Assembly: GCA_934168305.1 (NCBI GenBank) | Contig: CAKPNF010000009.1 | Location: 4,718 to 68,717 of the forward strand | Direction of reading: 5' to 3' | Length of the DNA: 64,000 nt | Origin: an uncultured Clostridia bacterium | GTDB lineage: Bacteria > Bacillota > Clostridia > TANB77 > CAG-508 | In this document: piece after piece, positions 61,198-64,000 of the stretch | Position numbering within the stretch: the first letter of the stretch is position 1 | Layout: each line of letters starts with the position of its first letter | The notes under the pieces: model-generated | Database searches by the model: none | What the model saw: only the letters and a program-made list of their open reading frames with translations | What the model was told of the DNA's origin: nothing | Program-made: the position numbers and the translations under genes

Positions 61198-63810
61198 ATG
61201 AAAAATGAAGTAGATAATTGCGATATTGAAAAGAAATTAAAAGAATATAGCCAAATGGATAAAAAACAGCTTTTTGAGAAGTTGCAAACTTCTGAAGAAG
61301 GAATTAGCATTGTAGAGATAGAAGAAAAAATTGAAAAATATGGTGAAAATATATTAGATATAAGCAATAAAAAAACATTATTTGACAGAATAAAAGAATC
61401 TTTTGTCAATCCATTTAATATAGTTCTTATAATTGTTGCAATTATTACTTTTATTACAGATGTTGTTATATCAGTAAATAAAGATTATGCAACATTTATT
61501 TTGATTCTGGGTACTATTTTTATATCTTCTTTGATTTCATTTTTTCAACAAACAAATTCAGATAAAGCAGCACAGAAATTAAAGAAGATGATTTCTAATC
61601 AAATTGATGTTATAAGGGATGGAAATAAAATCGTTATTAATGTTGAAAATATTGTACCAGGAGATATTGTAAAATTATCATCAGGGGATATGTTACCAGG
61701 AGATGCTAGAATTATAGACAATAAAGATTTATTTATTGATCAAGCTTCTCTTACGGGAGAGTCTAATCCAGTAGAAAAATTTTCTGAGGTAAAAGATAAA
61801 ACCGCAACATTGACAGATTTATCTAATATTGTATTTATGGGAACAAATGTTGTTAGTGGTTCTGCAACAGCTGTTATTGTGGCAACTGGTAATCATACAT
61901 ATTTTGGCAGTATGGCAAAATCATTGTATAGTGTAAATGAAAAAAATAGTTTTGAAAAAGGTATTGATAGTGTTAGTAAATTGCTTATAAAATTTATGGT
62001 AATTATGCTTCCAATTATTCTTGTTATCAATTTATTGACAAAAGGAGATGTTTGGAATTCATTGATATTTGCAATTACAATAGCTGTTGGCTTAACACCA
62101 GAAATGTTACCTGTTATTATGACATCAACACTTGCAAAAGGTGCAGTAGAAATGTCTAAAAAGAAAACAATAGTAAAAAGATTAAGTAGTATTCAAACTT
62201 TCGGAGAAATGAATATTTTATGCACAGATAAAACTGGGACTTTAACAGAAGATGAAATTGTATTGGAAAAATATATGGATGTTTCTGGTGATGAAAGCCT
62301 TAAAATATTAAAACATGCTTTTTTAAATAGTTATTTTCAAACAGGATTAAAAAATTTAATTGATATTGCAATAATTTCACGAGCAGAAAAAGAAAAATTA
62401 AATATTTTAAAAGAAAAATATGTTAGAGAAGATGAGATTCCATTTGATTTTACGAGAAGAAGAATGAGTGTTGTTTTAAAAGATGATAATGGAAAAAGGC
62501 AACTAATTACAAAAGGAGCTGTTGATGAAATTATTTCTATTTGTTCATATATTGAAATTGATGGACATGTTGTAGAACTTACAGAAGAATTGAAAAACCA
62601 AGCATATAGCGTGTATGAAAAAAGTAATCATGAAGGATTAAGAGTTTTAGCAGTAGCACAAAAAAATAATATTCATGAAGTGAATGTATTTGGAGTTCAA
62701 GATGAATGTAATATGGTTTTAATTGGTTTTGTTGGATTTTTAGATCCTCCAAAAGAAAGTGCTAAACAAGCTATTTCGGCACTTTCAAAATATGGTATTG
62801 ATACTATTGTATTAACAGGAGATAGTGAAGGAGTTGCGGTTAATGTTTGTAAAAAAGTTGGAATTTCAACAGAAAAATGTATTACTGGAAAAGATATAGA
62901 TAATATGTCAGATGAAGAATTAAAAGAAATATCAAAACAATGTAAATTATATTCAAAATTGACACCTTTACAAAAACAAAGAATTGTTAAAATATATCAG
63001 GAACAGGGAAACACAGTTGGATATATGGGGGATGGGATAAATGATAGTCCACCATTAAAACAAGCAGATGTTGGGATTTCAGTTGATACAGCAGTAGATA
63101 TAGCAAAAGAAACAGCAGATATCATATTGTTAGAAAAAGACTTAAATGTTTTAGAAGAAGGTGTTATAAATGGAAGAAAAACATTTACCAATATTCTAAA
63201 GTATATAAAAATGGCAACAAGTGGAAATTTTGGAAATATGTTATCAGTTGTAATAGCAAGTATTTTTTTGCCATTTTTGCCAATGTTACCGATTCACATA
63301 TTGATACAAAACTTATTAAATGATTTTGCACAAATAGGAATGCCATTTGACAATGTAGATAGTGAGGCTATAGAGAAACCAAAAACATGGAATACTAGAG
63401 AAATTAAAAAGTATATGTTTATTTTTGGTTCTATTAGTACAATTTTAGATATTTTGTGTTTTATTGTGTTATGGTATGTTATGAAGTTTAATACAGTTGA
63501 AAAAGCTACTTTATTCCAAACAGGTTGGTTTGCATTTGGAATTATATCACAAACATTAATTATTCATATGATGAGAACATCAAAAATACCATTTATCACT
63601 AGCAAATCATCAAAACAATTGTTGATTTCAACATTTACAATAACTATTATAACATTAATAATTTCTTTTACAGAAATAGCTACAATATTTGATTTGAGGA
63701 AATTGCCATTAAAATATGGGATAATGATAATAGGGTTAATGATTATTTATGCTATTATAATTCAATTCTATAAAAAGATATATTTAAAAAGAAATAAAGA
63801 ATGGTTATAG
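61198..63810 (+). CDS. mgtA: Magnesium-importing P-type ATPase (MgtA/MgtB type)
   Basis: 870 residues, P-type ATPase class IIIB, cytoplasmic membrane. Motifs in order: TGES in QASLTGESNPVEK (actuator), the phosphorylation site CTDKTGTLTEDE, a nucleotide-domain KGA (TKGAVDEI), and the hinge GDGINDSPPLKQADVGISV. The SPPL stretch and the helix-4 GLTPEMLPVIM are typical of Mg2+ ATPases rather than Ca2+ pumps. About ten membrane helices. Ribosome binding site AAGGAGG. No M-box magnesium riboswitch is recognisable upstream. Likely co-transcribed with the acetyltransferase. Confidence 0.92.
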   Translation: MKNEVDNCDIEKKLKEYSQMDKKQLFEKLQTSEEGISIVEIEEKIEKYGENILDISNKKTLFDRIKESFVNPFNIVLIIVAIITFITDVVISVNKDYATFILILGTIFISSLISFFQQTNSDKAAQKLKKMISNQIDVIRDGNKIVINVENIVPGDIVKLSSGDMLPGDARIIDNKDLFIDQASLTGESNPVEKFSEVKDKTATLTDLSNIVFMGTNVVSGSATAVIVATGNHTYFGSMAKSLYSVNEKNSFEKGIDSVSKLLIKFMVIMLPIILVINLLTKGDVWNSLIFAITIAVGLTPEMLPVIMTSTLAKGAVEMSKKKTIVKRLSSIQTFGEMNILCTDKTGTLTEDEIVLEKYMDVSGDESLKILKHAFLNSYFQTGLKNLIDIAIISRAEKEKLNILKEKYVREDEIPFDFTRRRMSVVLKDDNGKRQLITKGAVDEIISICSYIEIDGHVVELTEELKNQAYSVYEKSNHEGLRVLAVAQKNNIHEVNVFGVQDECNMVLIGFVGFLDPPKESAKQAISALSKYGIDTIVLTGDSEGVAVNVCKKVGISTEKCITGKDIDNMSDEELKEISKQCKLYSKLTPLQKQRIVKIYQEQGNTVGYMGDGINDSPPLKQADVGISVDTAVDIAKETADIILLEKDLNVLEEGVINGRKTFTNILKYIKMATSGNFGNMLSVVIASIFLPFLPMLPIHILIQNLLNDFAQIGMPFDNVDSEAIEKPKTWNTREIKKYMFIFGSISTILDILCFIVLWYVMKFNTVEKATLFQTGWFAFGIISQTLIIHMMRTSKIPFITSKSSKQLLISTFTITIITLIISFTEIATIFDLRKLPLKYGIMIIGLMIIYAIIIQFYKKIYLKRNKEWL

Positions 63811-63860
63811 TGTAAATAACTTTAATAAATTATAATTTGTAAAAAAATTTTAAATAACTA

Positions 63861-63891
63861 TTGACCGATAGCTACTACCGAAGTATATAAT
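63861..63891 (+). promoter_or_regulatory. Promoter of the flavin reductase gene
   Basis: TTGACC at 63861-63866, then TATATAAT at 63884-63891 (spacer 17 to TATATA or 19 to TATAAT). The spacer contains GCTACTACCGAAGTA, an imperfect GTA/TAC dyad like those bound by HxlR/MarR-type regulators. Confidence 0.6.
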
Positions 63892-63924
63892 ACAAATGAA
63901 AAATAAAAACGAGGAGGAAAAAAT

Positions 63925-64000
63925 ATGAGAAAAGATTTAGGAAACAAAATGAATTTCTTACCACTTCCAGTTTTAATGATTGGAACATATGACAAAGATG
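63925..64000 (+). CDS. Flavin reductase-like (flavoredoxin) protein, 3' end outside the window
   Basis: Only the first 25 codons are visible: MRKDLGNKMNFLPLPVLMIG followed by TYDKD. This start is typical of the FMN-binding flavin reductase/flavoredoxin family. GAGGAGG precedes ATG 63925. The rest is beyond the window, so the assignment is provisional. Confidence 0.68.
   Translation, partial: MRKDLGNKMNFLPLPVLMIGTYDKD

Overview
The window is a stretch of a very AT-rich, low-GC Gram-positive chromosome. Gene content and order point to Clostridia, probably an uncultured gut-type lineage. The signs are a long collinear S10-spc-alpha ribosomal cluster, zinc-ribbon S14 and S4, a zinc-type adenylate kinase lid, strong AAGGAGG ribosome binding sites, several TTG starts on core genes, and a T-box-controlled aspS-gatCAB operon. 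The species cannot be named from sequence reading alone. No complete tRNA, rRNA, CRISPR array or transposase gene was seen.

Layout. (1) 1-2907: dnaK (cut by the window edge) and dnaJ, separated by a large palindrome. (2) 3.0-13.8 kb: ruvB and queH embedded in a cell-surface glycan island: an Alg14/Alg13-like glycosyltransferase pair, membrane GT-C proteins, a UDP-galactopyranose-mutase-like flavoprotein, a beta-propeller glycosidase-like protein, an acyltransferase and a large DUF6020-like membrane protein. One GT-C gene is frameshifted at an A6 tract. (3) 13.8-19.7 kb: T-box leader, aspS, gatC, gatA, gatB, the indirect route to Asn-tRNA and possibly Gln-tRNA; large inverted repeats sit in its intergenic gaps. 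(4) 19.7-20.5 kb: a small membrane protein and rpsT on the minus strand. (5) 20.5-37.4 kb: ribosomal supercluster from rpsJ to rplQ with secY, adk, map, infA, rpmJ and rpoA; rpmD (L30) is absent. It has a long structured leader, internal hairpin elements and RBS-proximal repeats. (6) 37.5-64 kb: a loosely packed accessory region with lipid phosphatase, hydrolase, nucleotide-handling enzymes, two sigma factor/anti-sigma-like pairs, an HxlR/MBL pair, a macrodomain-sirtuin-DUF1848 operon, a heterodimeric ABC exporter, an Mg2+ P-type ATPase and the start of a flavin reductase. At least five broken genes lie here, so this part is turning over.

The most interesting system is the tight three-gene operon at 50868-53433. 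A zinc-type macrodomain (predicted ADP-ribosyl hydrolase) overlaps a class-M sirtuin (predicted NAD-dependent ADP-ribosyltransferase), followed six bases later by a DUF1848 protein with a radical-SAM-like CxxxCxxC motif. Known SirTM-macrodomain operons carry GcvH-L and LplA2; neither is present here, so the substrate may differ. Other points of note are the T-box with overlapping Glu and Asn codons, REPIN-like palindromes with a GGGAC/GGGGCC core, a second hairpin family inside the ribosomal cluster, and a shared upstream block in front of both sigma factor genes.
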